From a virus: a DNA stretch of 60,331 bases. Positions 8,022 through 17,900 of the stretch are shown here, piece after piece (within the stretch, counting starts at the first letter, position 1; each line of letters begins with the position of its first letter). The position numbers and the translations under genes are program-made. The stretch lies in IMG/VR virus record IMGVR_UViG_3300025120_000050, positions 1-60,331 of that record. One strand, 5' to 3'. The notes under the pieces are model-generated. The model saw only the letters and a program-made list of their open reading frames with translations. It ran no database searches and was not told where the DNA came from.

Positions 8022-9022
8022 GATACAACACCATCAAAACCAAAATTATCACCTATTTCAATAAACACATTATCTGCTTCAGTAATACTGAAGATTGCTG
8101 CTCCTAAAACATGTTCTTGCGCAGAAGTGTTCATCTGTGCTCTAGATACAGTCAAATTGTTACCAGAAATCTTAGTTACAAGCATGTTTTCTTCACCAAC
8201 ATAAATGTTAGTATTGTTAGTAACCTTTGTGCCATCTGCCACAGTGATTATTGTTTCTGTTAGATCAATATTCTCTGAAAGTTGAGTGATTTGAGAACCA
8301 TCATAATCTTTTGTTGCTTTAGGAACAACTGTATATGTTAGATCCCTTGAGTATGATCCTGTGCCTCTATTACCAGCAACAAGACCAATTTGAGTTTTTC
8401 TAATTACTTGATCTGTGACATCTGATTGTGGTCCAAACAGATAAGTCTTTGCAGTAAATCTTAAAGTATAAATTATAGCTCTTCTAGTATCAAAATTACC
8501 TTCATAATCATCTTCCATGCTTACACTATCCAATTGAATAGCAATATCTCTTTTTTCTTTTAAATTACCTAGAAAATTAATTGGAAGATGATATACTGGT
8601 TGAAAGTAAGGTAAAATCTGTTCTGCAATTTGAAGAATATCATCATTAAGTTTAGCCATTATTGCTAATTCAAATGACATATTGTAAGGAACAGGTAAAT
8701 AACCTTTTTTTAAATCTGTTCCTGTAGCAGGGTCTTTAACTACAAATGTTTGTGTTTGAGTTGTTTTTCTTGAGGGATCATACTGCATCCCATTAAATTC
8801 AAATGACATTCTTGGCAATGACATTTGAGTTGGTTTATTTAAATCTGATTGCTGCTCAAGTCTTGCTAAAAACTTTTGAGTAGGACCATAAGCCAAAGGA
8901 ACTTTAATAACACTTGTAGTGCTATCTGAGGAGTCTTTATGTCTTATTTCAATATTGTTGAATAATGATCCAAAAGAAATAATAACAGATCTAAAAATCT
9001 CGTTATAGAAATACTCAAACAT
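8018..9022 (-). CDS. gp15: Tail sheath stabiliser / tail completion protein (gp15-like)
   Basis: This is a 334-aa protein. MFEYFYNEIFR at the start and IAEQILPYFQPVYHLPIN in the middle match T4 gp15, which caps the tail tube and sheath and joins tail to neck. A central KRDIAIQLDSVSMEDDYEG also fits. The C-terminal 100 residues (SQLSENIDLTETIITVADGT onward) add a beta-rich extension not needed in T4 gp15, which is shorter. The order gp13-gp14-gp15-gp16 supports the call. The start ATG 9022 lies 21 bp after a TTAAATA box. Confidence 0.95.
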   Translation of the reverse strand: MFEYFYNEIFRSVIISFGSLFNNIEIRHKDSSDSTTSVIKVPLAYGPTQKFLARLEQQSDLNKPTQMSLPRMSFEFNGMQYDPSRKTTQTQTFVVKDPATGTDLKKGYLPVPYNMSFELAIMAKLNDDILQIAEQILPYFQPVYHLPINFLGNLKEKRDIAIQLDSVSMEDDYEGNFDTRRAIIYTLRFTAKTYLFGPQSDVTDQVIRKTQIGLVAGNRGTGSYSRDLTYTVVPKATKDYDGSQITQLSENIDLTETIITVADGTKVTNNTNIYVGEENMLVTKISGNNLTVSRAQMNTSAQEHVLGAAIFSITEADNVFIEIGDNFGFDGVVS

Positions 9023-9043
9023 AGTATTTTTTTATTATACTAC

Positions 9044-9050
9044 TATTTAA
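9044..9050 (-). promoter_or_regulatory. Late-type promoter box TTAAATA
   Basis: TTAAATA lies 21 bp before the gp15 start, in the gap after gp14. Confidence 0.4.
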
Positions 9051-9061
9051 CAATATTTTAA

Positions 9062-10453
9062 CTAAGGCATTCCAAAGGGGTTTGTTTCAGTGAAGTCAAT
9101 AACATTATCTGCTTTTGTTTCAATAATATCATTACTTGCAAAAGGATCAACTACATCATTAGTGTTAGTAAGTCTTATACTATAAGTTGCACCTGATTCA
9201 TTACCTATAATCTGTTCCCCAATACCAAATGCTCCATCAACAATTGATATTTCTAGAGTGTTATTAACAGAATCCCATTCCTTAACTCTTGCAGTAGTTC
9301 CTGAATTTTGACCAGTGATTATTTCATTGAATACAAAATTTCCAGTTGCTGTCACTCCTGGTGGCGTGTCAAATGTAATTGTAGGTGCAGATGTATAACC
9401 TAATCCTGGATTGGTAATAAACACTGATGTGATGATTCCAGCAGAATTCACATGTCCAACACCTGTTGCAGTTGTTCCAGATGTTGGTGCTGTAAATGCA
9501 ATATTTGGATTTGAAGTATATCCAGATCCAGCATTTGAAAGAGTAATTGTTTGAACAATACCAAGATTAGATGAAATGCCAGTGGTTGCTGCTGCTCCTG
9601 ATCCACCTCCACCACTTATTGAAATAGCAGGAGCTACGGTATATCCACATCCTGTATTAGTAAGAAGAATTGCAGATATTTTACCTCCAAAATTTCCATC
9701 ACAATTAATAAAATCATTTGTAACAGAAGCAATACCAACAGCAGTAACCTCCCCACTTGGTGCTGAAGAGAATCCAATTGTTGGTTGATGAGTATATCCA
9801 TTACCCATGTTTGTTATGGTTATACTACTAACACCACCAGTTGTACAGATTCCAACAGAACCTGCTGCAGTGATTGCTGATCCAATTAGTGTTAAAGTTT
9901 GTATATAACCAATTTGAGATATTTCATCATCAATAGTTTCTACCCCAGTGTCTATAACTTCATCTTCATATCTAAACAGTTCACATCTTAGTGTGTACAC
10001 ATAATTTTTCTTAAGTTGATAAAATGGCAATTCATGTTCAACATATTTAATTTCAAATAATCTATCACCTAGTGGGAAATAAATTATATCACCTTCTTTT
10101 GGTCTTGCTGATAACTCAATATTAGATAAATTTTTTGTAAGAGGAGTAATATAATTTTCAAATCTCTCTCTTGATATAATAAGAGTTAAATCATCTTGTT
10201 CTTGTATTCCAAATTTAGAAAGAACAGTTCCTTGACCACCATATCCTTCATAATTATCAACATACGCTTCAATTGGATAAGCATCATCAAATTTAGATTC
10301 AATTACTTCTTTTATTACAGTTGTTTTTGTTATGTATTTACGTGGAATGTAGAAAATCTCAACGCCATACATTTTTAGTTGTTCATTAACAAGGCTTTGA
10401 ACTAGACCCTGTTCACTTTTAGAACCATTTAGGAAATATGAATTTAAAACCAT
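9062..10453 (-). CDS. gp14: Neck protein gp14-like with GxGY beta-repeat insertion
   Basis: This is a 463-aa protein. Residues 1-180 match T4 gp14: MYGVEIFYIPRKYI, a YEGYGG...FGIQEQDDLTLII stretch, EGDIIYFPLGD, and YQLKKNYVYTLRCELFRYEDE. gp14 forms the neck with gp13 and closes the head after packaging. Residues about 190-400 hold four units of ITNxGxGYTxxPxIxF separated by Gly/Thr-rich linkers, a large addition relative to T4 gp14 (256 aa). The protein ends with ADNVIDFTETNPFGMP, a terminus seen in cyanophage gp14. The stop of gp13 lies 3 bp upstream. Confidence 0.95.
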   Translation of the reverse strand: MVLNSYFLNGSKSEQGLVQSLVNEQLKMYGVEIFYIPRKYITKTTVIKEVIESKFDDAYPIEAYVDNYEGYGGQGTVLSKFGIQEQDDLTLIISRERFENYITPLTKNLSNIELSARPKEGDIIYFPLGDRLFEIKYVEHELPFYQLKKNYVYTLRCELFRYEDEVIDTGVETIDDEISQIGYIQTLTLIGSAITAAGSVGICTTGGVSSITITNMGNGYTHQPTIGFSSAPSGEVTAVGIASVTNDFINCDGNFGGKISAILLTNTGCGYTVAPAISISGGGGSGAAATTGISSNLGIVQTITLSNAGSGYTSNPNIAFTAPTSGTTATGVGHVNSAGIITSVFITNPGLGYTSAPTITFDTPPGVTATGNFVFNEIITGQNSGTTARVKEWDSVNNTLEISIVDGAFGIGEQIIGNESGATYSIRLTNTNDVVDPFASNDIIETKADNVIDFTETNPFGMP

Positions 10454-10455
10454 GA

Positions 10456-11319
10456 TTAACCTATTAAATCTAAAGGTGGAATTTCATATGTGCTCAACAT
10501 TTGTGTTCTTATTTCATCAACTTCTCTCTGACCATCATCATAAAGTTGTCTTCCATTAAATTCAATTCCACCTGGCAATTTTACACCTGAGAATTTAATT
10601 AAATTTTGACCCCACTGTCTTTTCATTATGGCTGTGAAATATCTTTTTAAAAATGTGTCATTGTAAACTCTGGAATAATCATTTGGATCAAGAGTTCTCC
10701 AACAATCAAGAACTATATAATCACCAACATTTATTTGATTGTAATCAATATCAAGATAAAGTCTATCTTGTCTTTGATTGAATCTTACTTGCTTATGTGT
10801 ATTTAAAAGAAAATTCAGTGTCTCCAAATAATTCATAGCCATTGAATATGAAAGTATATTAGTACTTCCTAAGTAATACATATCATTTAAAAATAATTGA
10901 TATTTAAAACTAAACATATTACTGACACTTATAGACTGAGCATCATCATATTGAAATATTTTATTTATTCCTATTACAGAAGGAGGGACTGGTATATAGT
11001 TTGAATTTTCATACCAAGTAGCAGTAGTAGTTCCACTACTTGGATATGATGTGGTTGCTGTAGTGGATGCTATGTCTTTATTATTATCTCCATCTGCTGC
11101 TTGAGGTCTTGCCTTACCTCTATCAATATCATCTTGAGTTACTTTATATTTTAAAAAAGTCTGAATAACACCGTCATAATGTCTTTCATGAAAAGTTTGA
11201 ATGGCATCATCCAATAGATCATCAATTTGCTCATCAGCAATATTAATTTCAACGACAGGAGCTCCTAACTGCCTTAAAGCATAGTCCACCAATCCTTGTC
11301 TAGTATCTGGTTGTGCCAT
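10456..11319 (-). CDS. gp13: Neck protein gp13-like (head completion)
   Basis: This is a 287-aa protein. LVDYALRQLGAPVVEINIAD, then QIDDLLDDAIQTFHERHYDG, matches the N-terminus of T4 gp13. The C-terminal half has YLDIDYNQINVGDYIVLDCW and KRYFTAIMKRQWGQNLIKF. gp13 and gp14 form the neck that connects the filled head to the tail. It starts 19 bp after a CTAAATA box. Confidence 0.95.
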   Translation of the reverse strand: MAQPDTRQGLVDYALRQLGAPVVEINIADEQIDDLLDDAIQTFHERHYDGVIQTFLKYKVTQDDIDRGKARPQAADGDNNKDIASTTATTSYPSSGTTTATWYENSNYIPVPPSVIGINKIFQYDDAQSISVSNMFSFKYQLFLNDMYYLGSTNILSYSMAMNYLETLNFLLNTHKQVRFNQRQDRLYLDIDYNQINVGDYIVLDCWRTLDPNDYSRVYNDTFLKRYFTAIMKRQWGQNLIKFSGVKLPGGIEFNGRQLYDDGQREVDEIRTQMLSTYEIPPLDLIG

Positions 11320-11338
11320 TTATACGTATACTTTTTAG

Positions 11339-11345
11339 TATTTAG
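11339..11345 (-). promoter_or_regulatory. Late-type promoter box CTAAATA before the neck genes
   Basis: CTAAATA lies 19 bp before the gp13 ATG, immediately after the stop of the preceding gene. Confidence 0.5.
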
Positions 11346-11346
11346 A

Positions 11347-11733
11347 TTAGAGTATACCTCCTTCAACAATTATATTACCTGAAAGCATTTTAAAATATGT
11401 AGATGCTGAACTAACTGCTGTAACTTCATAAAAATATCTTCCTGGTTTTAAATTTTGTGATATTGAAGATGAAATACCAACATTAAATTGACCATCTGCA
11501 GCACTTGTGATACCAATTGTTAACTGTGTGGTAGTATTTGGACCAAATGATGCTCCAATTGAAATAGATTTACTAATTCTACCAAACATAGTATATCCAC
11601 TAAAATCAAAAGATGCACTACTTAAATTATTTGCTTGAAATGTTGATTTAAAAGTAGATCCTCTATTGATAACTAGATTAGCACCATACGCCACACCAGC
11701 ATCTGGATTAAATTTAAATGTGTTATTGGCCAT
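11347..11733 (-). CDS. Small beta-rich virion protein, unknown function
   Basis: This 128-aa protein reads through AxYGANLVINRGSTFKSTF and ends with GRYFYEVTAVSSAS and a GNIIVEGGIL terminus. The pattern of a short beta-sandwich followed by YEV and IIVEGG resembles N-terminal domains of phage baseplate or fibre proteins. It overlaps the preceding small gene by 11 bp and sits between the giant DUF4815-type protein and gp13. It is likely a structural accessory, with no specific role assigned. Confidence 0.75.
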   Translation of the reverse strand: MANNTFKFNPDAGVAYGANLVINRGSTFKSTFQANNLSSASFDFSGYTMFGRISKSISIGASFGPNTTTQLTIGITSAADGQFNVGISSSISQNLKPGRYFYEVTAVSSASTYFKMLSGNIIVEGGIL

Positions 11734-11947
11734 TTGCTAATTTTTTAAGAAGGTTTTTAATATCATCTAGATCATTTTTCATGTCTTGAAAACTTTGTTC
11801 AAGATCTTCCACTCTTTCATTATTTTTAATCATTTTTTTTCTATTCTCAATATATCTATCAAAATCAGAGACATTATCATTTAAGATTGCATTACTATTT
11901 GTGTCTCTGTACAGTCCATCACGATTTTTTACTTTTAAATAAGACAT
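11723..11947 (-). CDS. Small coiled-coil protein, unknown function
   Basis: This is a 74-aa protein. The N-terminus YLKVKNRDGLYRDTNSNAI is followed by a predicted coiled coil (RVEDLEQSFQDMKNDLDDI then LLKKLANGQ). Its start overlaps the stop of the 2567-aa gene as TAATG. Similar short proteins precede the neck genes in other cyanophages. It may be an assembly helper or oligomerisation factor (inference). Confidence 0.8.
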   Translation of the reverse strand: MSYLKVKNRDGLYRDTNSNAILNDNVSDFDRYIENRKKMIKNNERVEDLEQSFQDMKNDLDDIKNLLKKLANGQ

Positions 11948-14900
11948 TATGCTAAGGCAATTGCTCTAAGAGATCTGATTTGAGGAACAAATGCTTGATT
12001 TGTACTTGTTCCAATAATTTTAATTCTAAAAGAATTAAATGATGGTTGATTATCAATTGTAAATGTGTATTCTCTAAAGTTAGCACTGGAAGGATCGGGA
12101 GTATAAGCGTCAATTTTATTAACTTTTATACTTGATTTTCCATTATTATTAGCAGGATTTATAACAGCTCCACCCCTTGTAGAATCTATATTTTCAAAAC
12201 CAGGGAAGGGTACAAATACTGTTTGATCAAGAGATACTTGTTGATTTAGAGCATAGAAAACTCTAATATCACTTTCAGTATTAACATAAGCATTAAGTAA
12301 AACTCTCAAAGCTGTTGATGAATTACTCAAAGCAATATTTTTGGTTATATAAGTAAAGTTAGTTGGATCATTTTCATAAGATGAAACTCTTAAATCAGTG
12401 GCATAATTTGTGACTACAGAATTGACTCTATTTGAAATCAATTGTATTGATGATTGATCCAAATCAATCATAGGACTTAATTTTGGATTAGTTGTGGACA
12501 AATCTAATTTCATTGTAAGAGATTTGTTTCCTGGTAATGAATTTAAGAAAGTATTTTCATTTACTTTTGCAGAAACCATTCTCAAACTATTAAAGTAATT
12601 TTGTCTGTTAATAGTTATATTTTCAAATCCTTGATCAACAAATGGTGATTCATTACCACTTATGCTAGTTTCGCTAACTGTTCTTAGTGAAGCATCTATA
12701 TTTGTTTGAGTTGGAGTGATAACATTTATCACTGGTTTTACTATTGAGAATGGAACATTATAAGTAGCTTTACATTGTTCACCACCCACTTCTTTGGTTT
12801 CATTAAATTTGAGAGCAGAGAAACTTCCAGAACCAGTTCTATTAGTTCCATCAGTAGCCATTCCAACCTTAACATGATAAGAATCAAGAGTTATAGGATT
12901 AGATACTGTAACTTCATTTAAATTATGCTGTTTATTTATTCTTCTAAGTGATACTCCTCCCAATTCATACTTACTTACAGCAGCACTTGCACTGTGAGAT
13001 GTAGTAACAGTATTATCAACTCCTCTACCAACACCTGTAAGGGTAGTAACAGTTGTTCCAGTATAAGATATAATTTCATCACCAATCTTAACATATCCTG
13101 GATTGGTAGCACCAACAGCAATATTTTCAAATGATGTAAATATACCAACTGATGCAATTGTTATGGCATCAGAACCACTAGATGTATTTGAATACGCATT
13201 AATAAGAGATACTGGATCTAGATCACTTATAATATTTTTCAATTGAACAATATTTGAATTACTATGCATTCCATGATTCAAATGAGATACTTTAATGTGT
13301 TGTCCATCAGAAACATTTATAATTGAACCTGTTGGTACAACAGCTCCTCCAAGAGCAGCATTAATTGAAGTTGTTCCAACTCCTGGTTTTTGATAAAGAA
13401 GATCTCTACCTTCTATTGTACTAAAATCACCCTGAACACCAACAAGAGTTAATTCATTAACACCTGCTGTATCTGATACAGTAAGTCTTAATCCAGATCC
13501 AAGAGGATTTGCACCAATCTGTGTGGGAGTTAATACATCTCCAACAAAGTATCCTTTACCACCACTGTTTATAGTTGCAGCAATAGCAACTCCATTTTCA
13601 ATAGTAATGTTAGCAGAGGCATTGATACCTGTTCCAGTAACAGAAGTTAAAGATACATTATCATACTGCTGTCCTCCAACTGCTGGAGTAAATCCAAATC
13701 CAGGATTAGTGATGGTAAGAGGTGTTTGGGAGATTGAAGAACCAGATGAAACTAATTTTCCAGAAACAACTGTATCTTTTTGAGTAACTGTTGTTCCAGG
13801 AGTAAAATCAATATCTGCTACTGTAGTTCCTAATCCCACTCTCACCTCATTTCTGATAATTGTAATGGGATTATTTTTCATTACTTCCTGTGAAAATGGA
13901 AGATCTGGATTATAGAAATTAACAGTTCCATTACTTTGGAAATTTGCCCTATTTAATCTAAATTTCAAATCTTCAAACTGACTTGGAGTCCAAGTGGAAC
14001 CTGTTTGTGACTTGAAGAGAGATCCTAATGTTGGTTGAGTTGAAACAAGAGTTTGAGAACCTTCAGCAAAACCAATACTACTAATATCTATTTCACCAAG
14101 TCTTGAAATCCAAACTCTATAATTTGGTACATTAGAAAGAAGAACAACTGCATATTCTCTTCCAGAATTTAAGTAAACTGGATAATCAAATGTTACTCTT
14201 GTTGCTTCTGAACCATCATCAGATGTTCTAATTAAAGGAAGAGCGGGAGCTCCAGGATCAAGAACAACTAATGATCCAGCAATTCTCTTTGGAACAGGTA
14301 ATCCAAGTTCAGTTTCTCTTAATTCAACTTCAACTACATTTTCAAAATCAACAGACTGGAAGAAAATATCAATACTAGTGATGAATATTCCTTCTTCATC
14401 GTCAACAGTAAAGGTTTGAGCAAGGGGATCTCTATATACTCCAGTTTCAACTGTTGTTGAATCTATCACGTCTTGATCATCTATATTTTCATCTGAAGTA
14501 GTACCAACAACTTCTCTTCTAGTTTCTTCTCTATCATTTACAACAACTTCTGCATTTCTTAATGATAATGTAACCTCTTGATTTTGATCACTATCACCTT
14601 GAGAATAAAATGTTTCTTCTGCTGCAGTTGTTAATGAACCAGGTACTTTTGAATTATTAGAACTACTTGTAAGTCTAAATCTATTTCTTCCATTATCAAA
14701 AGATGGTGTTGATAAATTTGATGCATTAGGAACTTCAAAACAACCAACTAAACCTCCAACTCTATCAGTAATAAATCTCTTATTAGTAACATTTGCCTGA
14801 GCACCACTAGTTTGACCTACAATTCTCATTCCATCTGTAACATGACCAAATGATGCAGGAGCATTTTCATCAGATAAATCTTTAGTATCAATGTTTAATA

Positions 14901-17900
14901 TTGTTGAAGCAGCAGAGTACTGACTTGGAACAATATTATTTCTATCATATGGATTGTTTGTAAAAGTATCTGTTGGTTGTAATCTATTACCTGCTCTATG
15001 ATTTGAATTACACAATACAGCATTTAAAATAGGTGTAGTTCTTTGATTGGCAGTAGAAATAGTGGATTGTGAGAGATCTCTTCCTACAATACGTTCACCT
15101 GATTGGAAAGTTCCAGAAACCATTTCAATTTCAATCAACTTAGGTGTGCAATATGCTGTTGTTGCAACGTTATCAAAGAAAGAATATACTCTTGTGAAAG
15201 GTCTCATAGCTCTAGCAAAAAATTCAATATTTCTTTGCCTCATAGAGTGAATAATATCACGACTAACAATTCTATTACCAAAGGATTCAGTGTCTACTCT
15301 TTCAGATACATCAAATTGTATCCCTTCTCTTCTTTCATTATTAAAAGTTGTTGTAGTAGTTTGTGTTGTTTCCGTATTAACAATCTCATTAGTTTGTTGT
15401 TGCATTCGGAAACTACCTCTTATAGTACCTGCAGCAATCCCAAGTCTTTCAAAATTTTCCCCTGCAAAATCTGCTCTAAGTGTTGCTTCTTGTTGAAAGT
15501 TTCCTGCTGCTGAAAGTTGATTTACATCATCAATAGTTCCTTGTCTTAGACTAGTGTTTGTTCGTCTTCTTGTACCTCTAGTAGTATTACTTTCTGATTC
15601 ACTAGTTTGTCCAGTGAATTCCCAAGCTTCCCAAATAATATCACTTTGTCCTCTTCTACTACCAGATTCACCTTCAAGATCAACTTGTAATGCAGCAGCA
15701 ACTCCTTCAAGAGAACCCATCATATCAACTGCTCTAACTTCTAACTGAGTAGTATCAATCCAAACATCTGCAGTTGGATCAAGAGTGATATTTCCATCAT
15801 AGAAGGTGACTAAGAAAGGAGTTACACTCTCAGTTCTTGTGGCAAATTGTTGATTCAACCACTCTTGTTCTGTATAATCAAGTGAAAGTACAGTTGAAGT
15901 ATCCCCATCATTTTTAATATTTCTCTTTATATTTGTGCCAACAATATTGGCATATCTAGGATCACCAGTATTTGTTTGGGAACTAATTCCAGATATTGCA
16001 TCAGTGCCAATTTGAAGGTTAATTGCAGTGCAATAATGAGATGGTCTTAAAACTCCTTTTCTTTGATCAATTGCATTTTTTATTCTTACACCATAATCTT
16101 GTCCAGTAATGTCTGTAAATCCATCAACAAAAATACCATTTTTAAATCTATCAAGACCATTTGAATCAGCAACAAATTGATCTAAAGCCAAAGTTTCAAG
16201 AGCATTAAGAGAAGTATAATATTCTAAACTTCTTACTCTATTTTCAATTCTATTGATATCAGACATCTGATATCTCTTATATTGTAATGAACTAATTTTT
16301 ACATCTTTAGTTGTGAAAAGGTATGCTGGTAATTCAGCATTAGCAATTAAAATTCCATTTTGTGATGAATTAGGAGTTTCTGGGTTGTCTGAAGGTGTTC
16401 CTTTAATTACACTAAAAACTCCTTCTTGATTTAAGTAAATTGAATCAATTCTAGGGAGATAATATGAATAATCAATTGTAATTGATTCGTCACTAGCAAT
16501 TACATCTTTAGATGAATGTTGATTACCTGTAAAACTTCTTCCTAAGAATTCTAAAGGAGATCTGGATCCTTCAGAAACAGAAAAATTGCTTACTCTTGGT
16601 CTTGCATCAATCAAATCTGTATTTCTAACTCCAGATGTTATGGGTATTTCATTTGCATAATTAAATTCTGAATATGAATTTACTGTAGTAATGTCACCAG
16701 TATCTGAACTATTATATGATGCAGACATATAATATGCTTTTATCTTTCCATTAGGGACAGAAGCATCTGCTTTTCTTACAATTCTAGAATAATCATAAAT
16801 TGAATTTCTCCCACCACCAATTAGATTAAAATTATCAATAATATTTTTATCACCAATTGTAACATCAGCAGAGATTGCTCTCACGCCAGAATCACTAAAA
16901 GAAATGATTTCATTCTCTGCAAATCTTTTATTATTCCCATATACAAATTCAATACTATTAGCATCAATTTTTCCAATAACAATTGCTGCTGCTCCAGTAT
17001 TAGTACCTATTACAAATTCACCTATAGAAATATCTTCAGTGCTGTTAGTTGGACCATCCATAGACCCAGTGGTCATAGTAGGAGGTACTGGATCTGAATC
17101 GCTAGTTGATTCAAATAATCCATAAAGTGTTACAACATCAGGAACATTAAGTGAAATTATTTTATCCTGAATTCTTGTACCAAATGGATAATTACCATAA
17201 AGCAGTCCATCATTTAAAGTAGTTGAAATTCCTGAACTATTTGTACCTGAAGCTTGTAAATTTGATTTATCAATTAAAGTAAATGTACCTTCATTTTTTA
17301 CTTTTTGCTTATTTGTTAAACCTGTTTTTCTTAATGTTGCTACAATAGTTGTATCTGTATCTGCTCCAGAAAGACCAACAAAACGAGCATTTTGATTTCC
17401 ACTAGATAAAACAAGTTTTCCAGAATTTAATGGTTCAATTGTTCCATTTGATTTTGTTACTGAATATCTTTCATCATCATAATTTAAAAATACTTCTTTA
17501 TTTCCTGCTGTAATTACAGATGTATCTCCATTACTATCAATTGTAACACTGAATGATCTTCTAATATCCAAAACAGCATTTTCTAAATCTACAGACTCAT
17601 TTTTTAGTTTTGGAAGCACACTGTATAAAGTGTCATTATTACCAAAACTATTTCCAGAATCTATCTGATCTTGAAGATTTGTTTTTAAAATTGAAAAATC
17701 ATTAACAGTTAATGGTTCAACATTTAATTGACCAGTACAAATACCAGGAACTGATGCTACTGTTTGAATTATAATATTGTTAGTATTAATAGTTGATACT
17801 TCAGCAAAAGCAATATCTAATTGACCTGGTATGCTAAAACTTACAAGATCACCTACAGTTGTAATTCCAGGGAAAGTTAAACCAGAAGCAGTTACAGTTG